Counted from the first letter of the stretch, positions 26,861-36,614 are shown. The stretch: 64,000 bases of DNA from Schwartzia succinivorans DSM 10502 (GCF_900129225.1 NZ_FQUG01000002.1:62001-126000), one strand, 5' to 3'. Translations and numbers: made by a program. Notes: generated by a model not told the origin, from the sequence alone.

Positions 26861-26898
26861 TAGAGCCTGTGCATGCGCATGGGCTCTATTTGTTTTTT
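26861..26898 (+). terminator. intrinsic terminator after the ABC importer
   Basis: TAGAGCCTGTGC (26861-26872) pairs with GCATGGGCTCTA (26877-26888) with two GU wobbles and a 4-nt loop, followed by a T-rich tract. Confidence 0.8.
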
Positions 26899-26952
26899 AA
26901 TAATTCTATATTTTTGTTTTCGTTTTTATGTTATAGTAATTATGTAAAAACA

Positions 26953-26982
26953 AAAAATAGTAAACAGGTATTTACTATTTTT
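26953..26982. promoter_or_regulatory. perfect inverted repeat upstream of mlaE (candidate operator)
   Basis: AAAAATAGTAAA (26953-26964) and TTTACTATTTTT (26971-26982) are perfect 12-bp arms around CAGGTA. The right arm overlaps a possible -35 (TTTACT) placed 16 bp before TAAAAT at 26993-26998. A repressor site is the likeliest reading. A weak AU-rich terminator is less likely because the stem has few G-C pairs. Confidence 0.55.
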
Positions 26983-26998
26983 CTTTTTGTGTTAAAAT
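26971..26998 (+). promoter_or_regulatory. possible mla operon promoter
   Basis: TTTACT, 16-bp spacer, TAAAAT. Transcription would start about 25 bp before the mlaE ATG. TATAGT at 26932 is an alternative -10 without a matching -35. Confidence 0.35.
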
Positions 26999-27031
26999 CA
27001 AAAGGTGACTATAGGAGGAAGCAGGCGCGGT

Positions 27032-27802
27032 ATGGAGCACTTTCTGGAAAAATTAGGCAGCGCTGTAATCAAGTGGCTGCAATATATCGGTGAAGTAGTG
27101 CTTCTTTTTGTTGAGACACTGCGCCAGATGAAGAAGCCTCTGCGTATACACCACATGTTCGCGCAGATGGCGCACCTCGGTGTCGATACTCTTCCGATTG
27201 TCGGGCTGACACTTCTTTTTACCGGTATGGTTATGACGCTTCAGGTTGCTCACGAATTTATACGGTTTGGCGCGCAGTCAACCATTGGCGGTGTTATTAC
27301 CATAGCTGTTGGACGTGAGCTTGGACCTGTACTTGTGGGTGTCGTGGCGGCAGGCCGTGTCGGAGCAGCTATAACCGCGGAAATCAGTACGATGAAGGTA
27401 ACCGAGCAGATTGACGCGCTGCGCGTTATGGCGACAAATCCTGTGGGCTACCTCGTGGTGCCACGCATGCTGGCATGTATGTTCATGGTTCCTGTGCTTA
27501 CAATCTTCGGAGATTTTATAGGTGTCGTCGGCGGCTGGTTCGTTGCCGTATTCAGGTCAGGAATAAGCTCGTATCTGTACTGGCACTCCATAACGATGTT
27601 TGTGGAGGCCTATGATATTACAGGCGGTCTGATAAAGTCCGTTGTTTTTGGCATTATTATTGCGGTTCTCGGCTGTTACTGCGGTCTTAAGGCACCGAAC
27701 GGTGCAGAGGGTGTCGGTCTTGCGACGACACGGTCGGTGGTCAGCGCTATTATAATGATTTTCTGTGCAAACTGCTTTTTGTCGCTGATTCTATATCAAT
27801 GA
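27032..27802 (+). CDS. mlaE: MlaE-family phospholipid ABC transporter permease
   Basis: 256 residues from the ATG at 27032, which follows AGGAGG (27013-27018). An in-frame GTG at 27005 lies upstream of that ribosome site and would add nine residues (TIGGSRRG...), so it was not chosen. The MlaE/YrbE signatures are present: about five membrane helices, GELGPVLVG-like GRELGPVLVGVVAAGRVGAAITAEISTM and TEQIDALRVMATNP. It forms the inner-membrane channel of the Mla system, which moves phospholipids between the membranes. First gene of mlaE-mlaF-mlaD, with tolC and tamB following, an order described in Veillonella. Confidence 0.94.
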   Translation: MEHFLEKLGSAVIKWLQYIGEVVLLFVETLRQMKKPLRIHHMFAQMAHLGVDTLPIVGLTLLFTGMVMTLQVAHEFIRFGAQSTIGGVITIAVGRELGPVLVGVVAAGRVGAAITAEISTMKVTEQIDALRVMATNPVGYLVVPRMLACMFMVPVLTIFGDFIGVVGGWFVAVFRSGISSYLYWHSITMFVEAYDITGGLIKSVVFGIIIAVLGCYCGLKAPNGAEGVGLATTRSVVSAIIMIFCANCFLSLILYQ

Positions 27803-27811
27803 GGCTGAGAT

Positions 27812-28561
27812 ATGATACGACTGGTAGATGTGAATAAGTCCTTCGGACAGAAGGAAGTGCTGCGCCACATCAATTTGACAATAAATGATGGTGAGACGCT
27901 GGCGCTTATTGGCGGCTCCGGCTCCGGAAAGAGTACTCTGCTCCGGCTGATGATTGGATTGATACAGCCTACAAGCGGAGAAATCTGGATTGATGATGAT
28001 GAAATATCCCACTATGATGAAGCACAGATGGACAAGGTTCGTGTGCGTATGGGTATGGTATTTCAGTATTCGGCGCTTTTCGATTCAATGACTGTCGGAG
28101 ACAATGTGGCATTCGGTCTTCGGGAGCATACGGACTATGATGAGGAGAAGATACGTTCAATAGTAAGTGAAAAGCTCGGACTGGTTGGTCTTACCGATGT
28201 TGAGGACATGATGCCCAATGAGCTTTCGGGCGGAATGAAGAAGCGTGTGGGACTTGCCCGCGCCATTGCCTTTGAGCCGTCTACTATTTTTTATGATGAG
28301 CCGGATTCAGGCCTTGACCCGGTGACAACGGAAAAGATTGACGAGCTTATCATATCAATGCAGAAACGGCTTAACGTAACATCAATTGTTGTCACTCATG
28401 ATATGGAAACAGCATGCTTTGTCGCTGACCGCATTGCTATGGTCTACGAAGGAGAGCTTATAGCCTGCGCGCCTGTGGATGAATTCAGGCGTATGAAGGA
28501 TGAACGCATCCGTGCATTTTTGCGCGGCTTGTATATAGGGGATAAGGAGGCGGAAGGATGA
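27812..28561 (+). CDS. mlaF: MlaF-family phospholipid ABC transporter ATPase
   Basis: 249 residues. Walker A GGSGSGKST (34-42), Q-loop FQYSALFDSMTVGDNV, signature LSGGMKKRVGLARAIA, Walker B TIFYDEPDSGLDP and switch His in VVTHD. The GGMKKR signature is typical of MlaF rather than importer ATPases. The Walker B loop reads DEPDSGLD instead of the common DEPTTGLD. It pairs with MlaE. Its stop overlaps the mlaD start (ATGA), pointing to coupled translation. The start lies 9 bp after mlaE. Confidence 0.94.
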   Translation: MIRLVDVNKSFGQKEVLRHINLTINDGETLALIGGSGSGKSTLLRLMIGLIQPTSGEIWIDDDEISHYDEAQMDKVRVRMGMVFQYSALFDSMTVGDNVAFGLREHTDYDEEKIRSIVSEKLGLVGLTDVEDMMPNELSGGMKKRVGLARAIAFEPSTIFYDEPDSGLDPVTTEKIDELIISMQKRLNVTSIVVTHDMETACFVADRIAMVYEGELIACAPVDEFRRMKDERIRAFLRGLYIGDKEAEG

Positions 28562-29832
28562 GTAATGAGGCGAAGGTAGGCGCGTTTACGCTTGCGGGAA
28601 TCGTGCTGCTGGCAGGATTTCTGTTCGGTCTTTCGAATTTCCATCTTTTCGGAACGAAAAATTATTCGCTGCACATTGGCTTTACAGAGGTTATCGGGCT
28701 GAATCCCAGTGCGGAGGTGCTGTTTGCCGGTGTGTCTGTAGGACGCGTAAAATCCGTTGAAACAGACGGTATGGGTGCTGTGGTAAACGTGGAAATAAAG
28801 CCGGAGATAAAAATTCCCCGCGGCTCGAAATTCTCGGTGGGAACAAGCGGTTTTCTCAGTGAGAAGTTCGTCAGTATTTCACCGGGAACCGACAGGGGCG
28901 ATTACCTCAAGGATGGGGAATACGTATACGGTATAAGTGAAGTCACCATGGATTCAATGATGGCGAACATGAATATGGCAGTTAATAAGATTCATGACCT
29001 TCTGGAGTCGGTAAACAACATACTTGGAAATCCAAGGCTGCAGACTTCAATGGTTGAAACTGCCGTTAACATCAAGGATATTACGGCAAATATGCGCGAT
29101 CTTACGGGTTCGCTTTCGCGTATGGCGGTTAATAGTGAAACTGATATTCAGCAGATGGTAAAAAATTTGAACCGTATGTCCGCAAGCCTTGTGGAGACAG
29201 CGGCTGAGGTCGAGGTGCTTGTCAAGAACTTCTCCGGAGACGGAGAGACAGGAGCAAATCTCCGTATGGCAATAGCAAATCTGGCATCAACAAGCGCGCG
29301 TATAGAAAATATGGCAAAATCCGTCGAGGGCTTTGTGACGGACCCGCAGACGGCGGAGGATTTGCGTGCTACTCTTCATAATGCCCGCGGAGTATCGGAA
29401 AAGGCGAACAATATGCTGGGAGGTCTTTCAAAGGGACATTTTGAGGCAGGACTTGAAGAGATGTACAGCAGCAAAGGCCACGACTGGCAGACGAATTTCG
29501 ATATGCGACTCTACCCGTCAGCGGACAACTTCTTTCTCCTCGGCGTCAATGACATCGGTGACGGAAACCGGTTCAACGCTCAGGTAGGGAAACAGGGAGG
29601 CGCTTTAGGCGTACGTGCCGGAGTTATTGACAGCAAGGTCGGGGTCGGACTTGATGTGGATGCCGGTTCCCGTTGGCGGTTTTCAGTAGATGGATACGAT
29701 CCCAATCATGCAAAGGTAAAGGCGCGTGTGCGCTTTAAGGTAACAGATAACTGGTCGATATTCAGTCAGATGAATCATGTGAATGACAGCGATCGGAGAG
29801 CAACATATTTTGGCATACGTCATGATTTTTAA
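28558..29832 (+). CDS. mlaD: MCE-domain protein MlaD with C-terminal beta-barrel-like extension
   Basis: 424 residues, more than twice E. coli MlaD (183). An N-terminal anchor helix (about 8-28), an MCE domain (about 36-115, with GLNPSAEVLFAGVSVGRV and SEKFVSISPG), a long helical stretch (about 120-290) and a C-terminal domain from about 299 of alternating strands ending GIRHDF, with a terminal Phe as in outer-membrane barrels. This is the transenvelope form reported for the Veillonella parvula Mla system, in which one protein spans the periplasm and could replace MlaA/MlaC. It overlaps mlaF by 4 bp. Confidence 0.92.
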   Translation: MSNEAKVGAFTLAGIVLLAGFLFGLSNFHLFGTKNYSLHIGFTEVIGLNPSAEVLFAGVSVGRVKSVETDGMGAVVNVEIKPEIKIPRGSKFSVGTSGFLSEKFVSISPGTDRGDYLKDGEYVYGISEVTMDSMMANMNMAVNKIHDLLESVNNILGNPRLQTSMVETAVNIKDITANMRDLTGSLSRMAVNSETDIQQMVKNLNRMSASLVETAAEVEVLVKNFSGDGETGANLRMAIANLASTSARIENMAKSVEGFVTDPQTAEDLRATLHNARGVSEKANNMLGGLSKGHFEAGLEEMYSSKGHDWQTNFDMRLYPSADNFFLLGVNDIGDGNRFNAQVGKQGGALGVRAGVIDSKVGVGLDVDAGSRWRFSVDGYDPNHAKVKARVRFKVTDNWSIFSQMNHVNDSDRRATYFGIRHDF

Positions 29833-29907
29833 AGAATAATTTCACATAAAAGTGTTATGATAAAGGCAATCTTTAGCTGATTTGAAGATGCTGGGAGGTA
29901 TTTTAAC

Positions 29908-31596
29908 GTGAAGAGATATAATTCCAAAAGACTGACTGCTCTTGTTTTGAGCAGTATTTTCAGCCTGACCGTAATGGGAACGGCCTATGCGGAGATTTCC
30001 GAGAACTATGTACGCGATGACACGGAGCGTCTTAAATCTACCCGTATAGAGGAAATGAGTGTGCCCCGAACGGCGGCTGTCAATTCCGCGTCCATGGGTA
30101 ATCCTGCGGTCGTTGACCTGACACTTCTTGAGAGCGTAAGGATGGCCATGAACAATAACAGGACAATAAAGGAAGCGGATACGGATGTTGATTCCGCAAA
30201 ATGGGCACGTCATGAAGCAAGACGCGCTGCCGGTCCTCAGCTCACATGGGAAGGCTCAGCCCGTAAAATAAAGGGTAAGGCCGGAGACTACATTGATCAG
30301 CAGCGTCAGATGGGAAACATTAACTACGACGGAACAAAGAGCTACACGAATTCCTTCTCTGTGGCAATTCCTATTTATACCGGTGGGAAAATTGAGAACA
30401 GTATTGCGGCATCAGAATATGGAATTGATGTGGCTGACCTGACTCTGGAAGCAACTAAGCAGAATATCCGCTATCAGACGACGGCGGCTTATTACAACAT
30501 TCTGCAGAACCGCAATCTGATTCAGGTGCGTCAGGAGGCTGTCGATACACTGGCGGCACATCTGAAAAATGTTAATGCCCAGTACACTGTCGGAACGGTC
30601 GCAAAATCCGACCTTCTCCGTTCGCAGGTTGAGCTGGCCAACGCGCAGCAGAATCTTATCAATGCACAGAACAACTACGATATTTCGGTTGCAACCTTTA
30701 ATAACATAGTCGGGCTGCCGATAAATACTATTGTAAATGCCAGTGATGAGCTCACATATACAAAGTATGAGCTGTCGCTTCCGGCATGTACTGAGTACGC
30801 ACTCTATCACCGTCCTGACGGACTTGCTGCTGACCGCGGAGTAAAGGCCGCGGAGGCACAGATGAACGCGGCAAAATCCGGATGGCAGCCGTCCCTTACT
30901 GCACAGGTTTCCAGAAACCTTGGCGGTGACGGCCCGTTCAAGACAAACGGCAGTGTTGATAACAACAGCACCACCTACGGTGTCGTAGCAACATGGAATA
31001 TTTTTGACAATGGAATCACTGAGGCACAGGTAGCCCAGAAGAAGGCCGCTCTTAAAAAGGCACAGCAGGAAGCCCTGGCAATGGATGATAAGATTCAGCT
31101 TGATGTGCAGACGGCACTCCTGAACCTGCAGGCAGCTGAGAAAAATATCCAGACTACAAAGGTTGCCGTGGATAAAGCCCAGGAGGATTATAAAATCGCT
31201 CAGGTACGTTACAGCGCAGGTGTAGGTACAAACCTTGACGTTATGGATGCGGAGCAGGCGCTTATAACGGCACAGACGACGTACATAACGGCGCTTTACA
31301 ACTACAACACAAGCAAGGCAAGCCTCGATATGGCAATGGGCATCAAGGTTGACCTTGATGTTGCAGGCTATTACAAGAATGGGCTGCCGGGAGATATTCC
31401 TGTAAGGGAATCCGCAGATAAAACACAGAACCTTTCGGCATCGGAAGCTGCTATGCCAAAGACACATGCAATACAGCTGCCGCACGCGGAGCGTCCGTCC
31501 GAGCATGAAAGCGCAAATGTGGACGTAGCAACAGAGGCTGCGATGGCGGAGGAAGCCGTTGCCGAGGCGGCGGTTTCCGAAACAGAGGAAGGCTGA
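29908..31596 (+). CDS. tolC: TolC-family outer-membrane efflux protein
   Basis: 562 residues from a GTG start with GGGAGG 9 nt upstream. A signal peptide (about 1-29, ending TAYAE) is followed by two outer-membrane-efflux repeats, VDLTLLESVRMAMNNNRTI at about 69 and a second half starting near residue 290. Typical helical/barrel motifs include FSVAIPIYTGGKIENSI and VVATWNIFDNG. The C-terminus (from about 495) is an Ala/Glu-rich tail with no fold apparent. It would form the trimeric exit duct for tripartite pumps or type I export. No pump components are adjacent; the setting is the mla/tamB envelope cluster. Confidence 0.92.
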   Translation: MKRYNSKRLTALVLSSIFSLTVMGTAYAEISENYVRDDTERLKSTRIEEMSVPRTAAVNSASMGNPAVVDLTLLESVRMAMNNNRTIKEADTDVDSAKWARHEARRAAGPQLTWEGSARKIKGKAGDYIDQQRQMGNINYDGTKSYTNSFSVAIPIYTGGKIENSIAASEYGIDVADLTLEATKQNIRYQTTAAYYNILQNRNLIQVRQEAVDTLAAHLKNVNAQYTVGTVAKSDLLRSQVELANAQQNLINAQNNYDISVATFNNIVGLPINTIVNASDELTYTKYELSLPACTEYALYHRPDGLAADRGVKAAEAQMNAAKSGWQPSLTAQVSRNLGGDGPFKTNGSVDNNSTTYGVVATWNIFDNGITEAQVAQKKAALKKAQQEALAMDDKIQLDVQTALLNLQAAEKNIQTTKVAVDKAQEDYKIAQVRYSAGVGTNLDVMDAEQALITAQTTYITALYNYNTSKASLDMAMGIKVDLDVAGYYKNGLPGDIPVRESADKTQNLSASEAAMPKTHAIQLPHAERPSEHESANVDVATEAAMAEEAVAEAAVSETEEG

Positions 31597-31641
31597 GGCG
31601 CTTCTTCAAAAGTTTACTAGAGAGTTGGGGAGTTGTTGTCG

Positions 31642-34600
31642 ATGAATCGCAGATGGACCATTACAGCCGGTGCAGTTTTGGCCGCATGCTTTTTCGTCGC
31701 CGTATCCGTCTGGTACTATATCGGTACGCGTGAATTCATGGAAAATATGGGCAGCATGGTGTCTGAAAAGGCATCTGATGCTCTTGGAGTGCGCGCCGAA
31801 ATCGGTACGGTACGGGTGGACTCTCTACATTCGTTGACAATACGTGACATATCCCTATGGGACAAAAAAGGTAAGGAAATCATTAAAGCTGAGTCGGCAA
31901 CTGTCGGCTTCAGCTTTTTTGGCGTTCTTGGGGGAAATCCTGCCAAGGCCGTAAAGGATGTGGATATTCATAAGCTGTCTGCCGTTATTGAGAAACGCGG
32001 CGATGACACATGGAACTATCAGGACCTTATTTCTGACGACAGTGAAAAATCCGATTTTGCCGGCATCGTGCGGGTTGATAACGGAGAAATCGCGGTGCGT
32101 ATGGATGGAAAGGAACTGCTCGCGGAGGGACTTCGCGGGGCTGTTGATTTTTCTGATACAGACGCGATGAAGCTGAGCGCCAGAGGCTTTATAAACGGGG
32201 CGAAGGTCTCTGCCGAGGGTACTTTGGGTGAAGAAATCCGCCTTTCCGTAGACGGTGAAAATGTAGATATCGGAGATTATCTTTCCTGGATTCCGGCCGG
32301 AACACTTCCGGAGTCTGTTGAAATAAAAAAAGGAAAAATTGATACTTTGTCAGCTGTTATACAACGCAAGAACGGAGAATATTCCGCGAATGGAAAGGTA
32401 AATGTCAGCGGCGGAGAAGTCAAGGTACTGGATACCGAGATAAAGGAAATCCGCGGACTTGCGGATATATCAGGGAAAACTGTCAATATTTTCCTGGGTG
32501 CTGTTGCAGAGGAGCAGCGGGCAGCGGTTCACGGGAAAATTATTTTCGGAGACGGTGAGCCGAGACTCAGCCTTGTGGCAGAATCCCAGGAGTTTGATCC
32601 AAGCCGTGTTCTGCCTGACTGCCCATATCATGGAGCTGTGGCTGTTGTAGCGAATATCAGCGGAACTCCTTCAAATCCTGCTGTTAAGGGTGAGCTTTCT
32701 GCCAAAAGCGGCGAGGTATACGGCTATACCTTCAGCAATGCGAAGGCTTATGCAGCGTATGAGGATGGGAGAATTGTTCTCCGCTCTCTCAAAACGGAGC
32801 TTTACGGGGGCAGGGCAGAGGCAGAGGGTGAATTTGACGCAAAAAGCTTTGGCTTTAATGGTCATGTCAAGCTGTATGATGTGAGCATGGAAGGCTTTGG
32901 TGATGTGCTACCGGGCGTTTCGGGAAAAGTCAGCGGCGACCTCGGGATAGCAGGAAGAGGAAACGATGCCAATATGCTGAGTGTATACGGAAGTGTATCG
33001 GCGAAGGATGCGGGGTATAAGGGTATTTCGATACCAAAGGCAGAGGCTTCCTTCTATTTTGCAGATAACAGTGTCATTATTGATTATGCCGATCTTATGC
33101 TTGAAAACGGCGGGGAGCTTGGTGTCGAGGGTACAATCAGGGATATGACCGAGCTTGACTTAAGCTATTACGCGCTGCACGTAGATCTTTCAATGCTCAG
33201 AAATTTGGAGCCTAACGCAAATATGACAGGCTTTGCGGATTTTGACGGAACAATCCGCGGTCCTGTGGAAAATCCGTTTGTAAAGGTGCGGTACGCTGCC
33301 ATGGCAGGAAAGCTTTTTGAACAGCCGTACAGGTCATTGCACGGCTCGGCCAGCGGAAATCTCGACGGAATTTCCATTGACTCCTTCTCAATGGAAAATG
33401 ACGGCAATGTCAACTGGCTTGTGGAAGGTACGATCGGCTTTACCGGCGCACGCCGTGTAAATCTTACAATAGACACGACGGGTGTGCGGATGGAGGATAT
33501 CGCAGCTCTTGTAGCGCCTGATGTTCCTATCACCGGTAATGTCGATAACATCATAACCATTAAGGGTACTCTTGATGATCCTGAGATGACAGGCTACATT
33601 CACTTCTACCGCGGAAGCTACAACGGTTATCTGCTTTCCGGAATGGACGGAGATTATACGTTAAAGAACGGCGTGATGACGCTTCATGACTTCCATATTT
33701 TTTCACCGCTTGTGGATATGGATCTTAACGGTACAATCACACGTTCAACTCAGGCGCTTAATCTTAAGGTTGAGGCACATGATATCGACATGAAACGGTT
33801 TGAGCATCAGCTTCCTTATCCTGTTATGGGACATGGGAAGTTTGAGGGACTTATCGCAGGAACGCTTTCGTCGCCAACCTTCGATGGCAGGCTGACCGCC
33901 CCGGAGCTTTACTTCAACGGTGAGACTGTTACTAACGTAGTGGGCCAGGTCAGCATGCGAAACGGTCGTGTGGTGTGTGAACCTGTCCGCTTCGAGCAAA
34001 AGGGCGGACTCTACACTATGACGGCTTCGGCTGACCTTAAGACAGAGAGGCTCTCAGGCAGAATCGAGGTCAAGGGCGGCGACGTCAACGCGCTTATGAC
34101 AATAGGCAACGTCAAAAACCAGGCGGTGCACGGCCACGTTGACGGAACTATTGATGTTTCCGGAACCTTCTCCAACCCTTCAGCAAACGCTTCGGTTTTC
34201 ATGAAGGACGGAGATATCGGGGGCTATGAGGTCACAAATACGTATTTCAACGGAACTCTTTCAGACCGTGTCATTTCAATAGACAGGTTTGAGGGAGAGC
34301 AGGGAACAGGCCGGTTTGCCGCAAACGGAACCGTGGACCTGGACGGCGCTATGGAAGGAAGATTTTCTGCACAGAATATTGATGCAGGTATGATTCCTGC
34401 AGCCGCAGGCTCCGATTATAAGTTTAAGGGGCTTATGAACATCGAAGCTCAATTTGGCGGGACAGTAAATAATCCTTCTGCGGAAGCGTCTGTTGAGATT
34501 TCCAGCGGTGGTGTGGGAACCTCTGCTTTCGATACAATGACAGGACTCTTCAGGCTTCGCGGCCCTGTTATTGAGGTGCAGCAGTTTATCGTTCAGAAAA

Positions 34601-35958
34601 CCCAGGGAGGAAAGCTGTACAAGGCAAGTGCCTACGGAATGATTCCTCTCAGAGCGGTTACCAGCAGCTTTGGCGAAAGTCTTGAGGAATATGATCAGAT
34701 GAATCTGCAGCTGTCCCTGGATGACGGTGATCTCGGACTCCTTCCGGTCATATCGGATTCAGTAGACTGGGCTGTTGGAGAAACACAGGGAACGCTTTTG
34801 CTGGGAGGTTCGCTTGCGGAGCCGTCAATTGTTGGAACACTTGGATTGAAGGATGCTTCTGTCAAGCTTAAGAATCTTGATGTTCCGTTTACTGAGCTGA
34901 ATCTTGGGATAAACTTTGCAGGAGATACCTTTACAATAAGCGAGGGACGCGGAAAACTTGGGAACGGAAGCTTCACGATGGAAGGATCAATGCGCATAGA
35001 AGGCCGTACTCCGGTTGGCTATGACATGAAGCTTCATGCAGATAAGCTTGATGTTCAGTGTCCTTTCTACCGCGGACCGTTTTCTTTTGATGCTGAACTC
35101 AATGAGGGAACATTCTTCGGAAGGATATTTCCGAAGCTTACATTAAAGGCAAAGGTGGATAACTGCACAATATCTGTTCCATCTATACCGGAAAGCGAAG
35201 GGGAGCTTCCTCCGATGCTGCTTGATGTAGGAATTGAGGTTGGGAAAAATACTCATTTCTACAGTTCTGCGCTGTATGACATGTGGCTGCAGGGAAATAT
35301 TCACTATGGAGGAACAACCCGTCATCCGTCACCGTCGGGAATGATTTCGGTACGGCGCGGTACTGTTACGTATCTGCAGACGCTGTTCAGAATCCGTCAT
35401 GGAGAGGCTTACTTTAACCAGGTGCACTCATTCCTGCCCAGTCTTTCCTTCCATGCGGATACACGGCTGAGCCGGACGAAGATATTCCTGGGCATTGAAG
35501 GACCTCTGGAAGGAATGGAGCTTAAGCTAACATCAAGTCCTGAGATGAGCCGTGAGGAAATCCTGAAGCTGCTGACTATGCGTGGCGCATACATGAAGGG
35601 GCAGGATACGTCAAAAGGCGAGTGGGCTGCACTTTTGGGCGCGGGCCTGCAGATGAGCTTCCTGGGCGATGTTCAGGAAACTGTGAGAGGCTTTTTGATG
35701 CTTGATGAGCTGGCGATTGTAAAAGATGATTTCAAAAAATCTAAAAAAGTTAGAGACAACGGTTCAACTGAAGGGTATAATGTAAAGTTAGGTAAATATA
35801 TTACAGATAAGGTCATGCTGCAATACACTCAGGGAATCAATCAGAATGTGAGCAGATTCTTTGTGAGGTATGAATTCGATGATCGTCTGAGTGTGTTTGC
35901 CGGTACCCGTGAAAACAACGATAAGGTTGTCGGCTTTGAGGGCAGGTTCAGATTTTGA
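31642..35958 (+). CDS. tamB: TamB/AsmA-like translocation and assembly protein
   Basis: 1438 residues from the ATG at 31642, 9 nt after GGGGAG. A TTG three codons upstream touches the SD and is unlikely to be used. An N-terminal signal anchor (about 5-27) precedes a very long beta-rich body that would form a hydrophobic groove across the periplasm. The C-terminal DUF490 domain contains LTSSPEMSREEILKLLTMRGAY and ends FEGRFRF. In proteobacteria TamB bridges inner membrane and TamA/BamA and is implicated in lipid transfer. Here it follows mlaEFD-tolC and shortly precedes bamA. Its stop overlaps an upstream in-frame TTG of the next gene. Confidence 0.93.
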   Translation: MNRRWTITAGAVLAACFFVAVSVWYYIGTREFMENMGSMVSEKASDALGVRAEIGTVRVDSLHSLTIRDISLWDKKGKEIIKAESATVGFSFFGVLGGNPAKAVKDVDIHKLSAVIEKRGDDTWNYQDLISDDSEKSDFAGIVRVDNGEIAVRMDGKELLAEGLRGAVDFSDTDAMKLSARGFINGAKVSAEGTLGEEIRLSVDGENVDIGDYLSWIPAGTLPESVEIKKGKIDTLSAVIQRKNGEYSANGKVNVSGGEVKVLDTEIKEIRGLADISGKTVNIFLGAVAEEQRAAVHGKIIFGDGEPRLSLVAESQEFDPSRVLPDCPYHGAVAVVANISGTPSNPAVKGELSAKSGEVYGYTFSNAKAYAAYEDGRIVLRSLKTELYGGRAEAEGEFDAKSFGFNGHVKLYDVSMEGFGDVLPGVSGKVSGDLGIAGRGNDANMLSVYGSVSAKDAGYKGISIPKAEASFYFADNSVIIDYADLMLENGGELGVEGTIRDMTELDLSYYALHVDLSMLRNLEPNANMTGFADFDGTIRGPVENPFVKVRYAAMAGKLFEQPYRSLHGSASGNLDGISIDSFSMENDGNVNWLVEGTIGFTGARRVNLTIDTTGVRMEDIAALVAPDVPITGNVDNIITIKGTLDDPEMTGYIHFYRGSYNGYLLSGMDGDYTLKNGVMTLHDFHIFSPLVDMDLNGTITRSTQALNLKVEAHDIDMKRFEHQLPYPVMGHGKFEGLIAGTLSSPTFDGRLTAPELYFNGETVTNVVGQVSMRNGRVVCEPVRFEQKGGLYTMTASADLKTERLSGRIEVKGGDVNALMTIGNVKNQAVHGHVDGTIDVSGTFSNPSANASVFMKDGDIGGYEVTNTYFNGTLSDRVISIDRFEGEQGTGRFAANGTVDLDGAMEGRFSAQNIDAGMIPAAAGSDYKFKGLMNIEAQFGGTVNNPSAEASVEISSGGVGTSAFDTMTGLFRLRGPVIEVQQFIVQKTQGGKLYKASAYGMIPLRAVTSSFGESLEEYDQMNLQLSLDDGDLGLLPVISDSVDWAVGETQGTLLLGGSLAEPSIVGTLGLKDASVKLKNLDVPFTELNLGINFAGDTFTISEGRGKLGNGSFTMEGSMRIEGRTPVGYDMKLHADKLDVQCPFYRGPFSFDAELNEGTFFGRIFPKLTLKAKVDNCTISVPSIPESEGELPPMLLDVGIEVGKNTHFYSSALYDMWLQGNIHYGGTTRHPSPSGMISVRRGTVTYLQTLFRIRHGEAYFNQVHSFLPSLSFHADTRLSRTKIFLGIEGPLEGMELKLTSSPEMSREEILKLLTMRGAYMKGQDTSKGEWAALLGAGLQMSFLGDVQETVRGFLMLDELAIVKDDFKKSKKVRDNGSTEGYNVKLGKYITDKVMLQYTQGINQNVSRFFVRYEFDDRLSVFAGTRENNDKVVGFEGRFRF

Positions 35959-35972
35959 CAGGGGGTGTTTTT

Positions 35973-36614
35973 TTGGAGCAGCTTGAGCAATATATCCATG
36001 AATTGAATAAAATCAAACTGCTCACCTCTGATAGAGAAGCTGAGCTATGGAAGGCTTTCAAAGAAAAGGGAGACACGGCTGCAAGGAAGGAGCTTATCCA
36101 ATCTTACCAGCCGCTTGTCTTCAAACAGGCACTGCCGTACCGCTTCATGGACAATATAATGGATGTGCTGCAGGAGGGTACGGTGGGACTCATTGAGGCG
36201 GTGGAAAGCTATGAACCTTCGCGGGGAGTTGCATTCAGCCTTTTCGCGGTGCATCGCATCCGCGGGCGTATGCTCAATTTTTTGAAAAAAGAGGGCAGAT
36301 CGGATCTCGCATGTATCGACGGTGCTGTAGATGATGACGGATTTTCATTGAAGGAACAGATTGCAGATCCCTGCGCATCAGTTTCTGAGATGGCAGAGTC
36401 CCACGAGCTGTCGGCACGTGTCAGAGAGGCCCTGCTGCGGCTTCCACAAAAAGAACGCATCGTTCTTGAGGAAGTATGCATAGGGTCAGCTGATGTGGGT
36501 ACGGCCGCAGAGCAGCTTCAGGTGAGCGAATCGCACATATACCGGCTGCAGAAAACCGGAATAAGGCGTATCCGCGGGATGATGTCCCGATTCATGCAGC
36601 ATTGGAAATCGTAA
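35973..36614 (+). CDS. sigma-70-family RNA polymerase sigma factor
   Basis: 213 residues from TTG at 35973, 7 nt after AGGGGG; an in-frame TTG at 35955 precedes the SD. Region 2 includes ELIQSYQPLVFKQALPYRF, DVLQEGTVGLIEAVESYEP and GVAFSLFAVHRIRGRMLNFL. Region 4 includes LRLPQKERIVLEEVCIG and the helix-turn-helix AEQLQVSESHIYRLQKTGIRRI. The spacer between them is short, so region 3 is reduced, as in some FliA/sporulation-type and ECF-like sigmas. Placed between tamB and bamA, it may direct an envelope-related regulon, but nothing in the sequence shows its target promoters. No anti-sigma gene is recognisable, although the next gene is a single-pass membrane protein. Confidence 0.88.
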   Translation: MEQLEQYIHELNKIKLLTSDREAELWKAFKEKGDTAARKELIQSYQPLVFKQALPYRFMDNIMDVLQEGTVGLIEAVESYEPSRGVAFSLFAVHRIRGRMLNFLKKEGRSDLACIDGAVDDDGFSLKEQIADPCASVSEMAESHELSARVREALLRLPQKERIVLEEVCIGSADVGTAAEQLQVSESHIYRLQKTGIRRIRGMMSRFMQHWKS

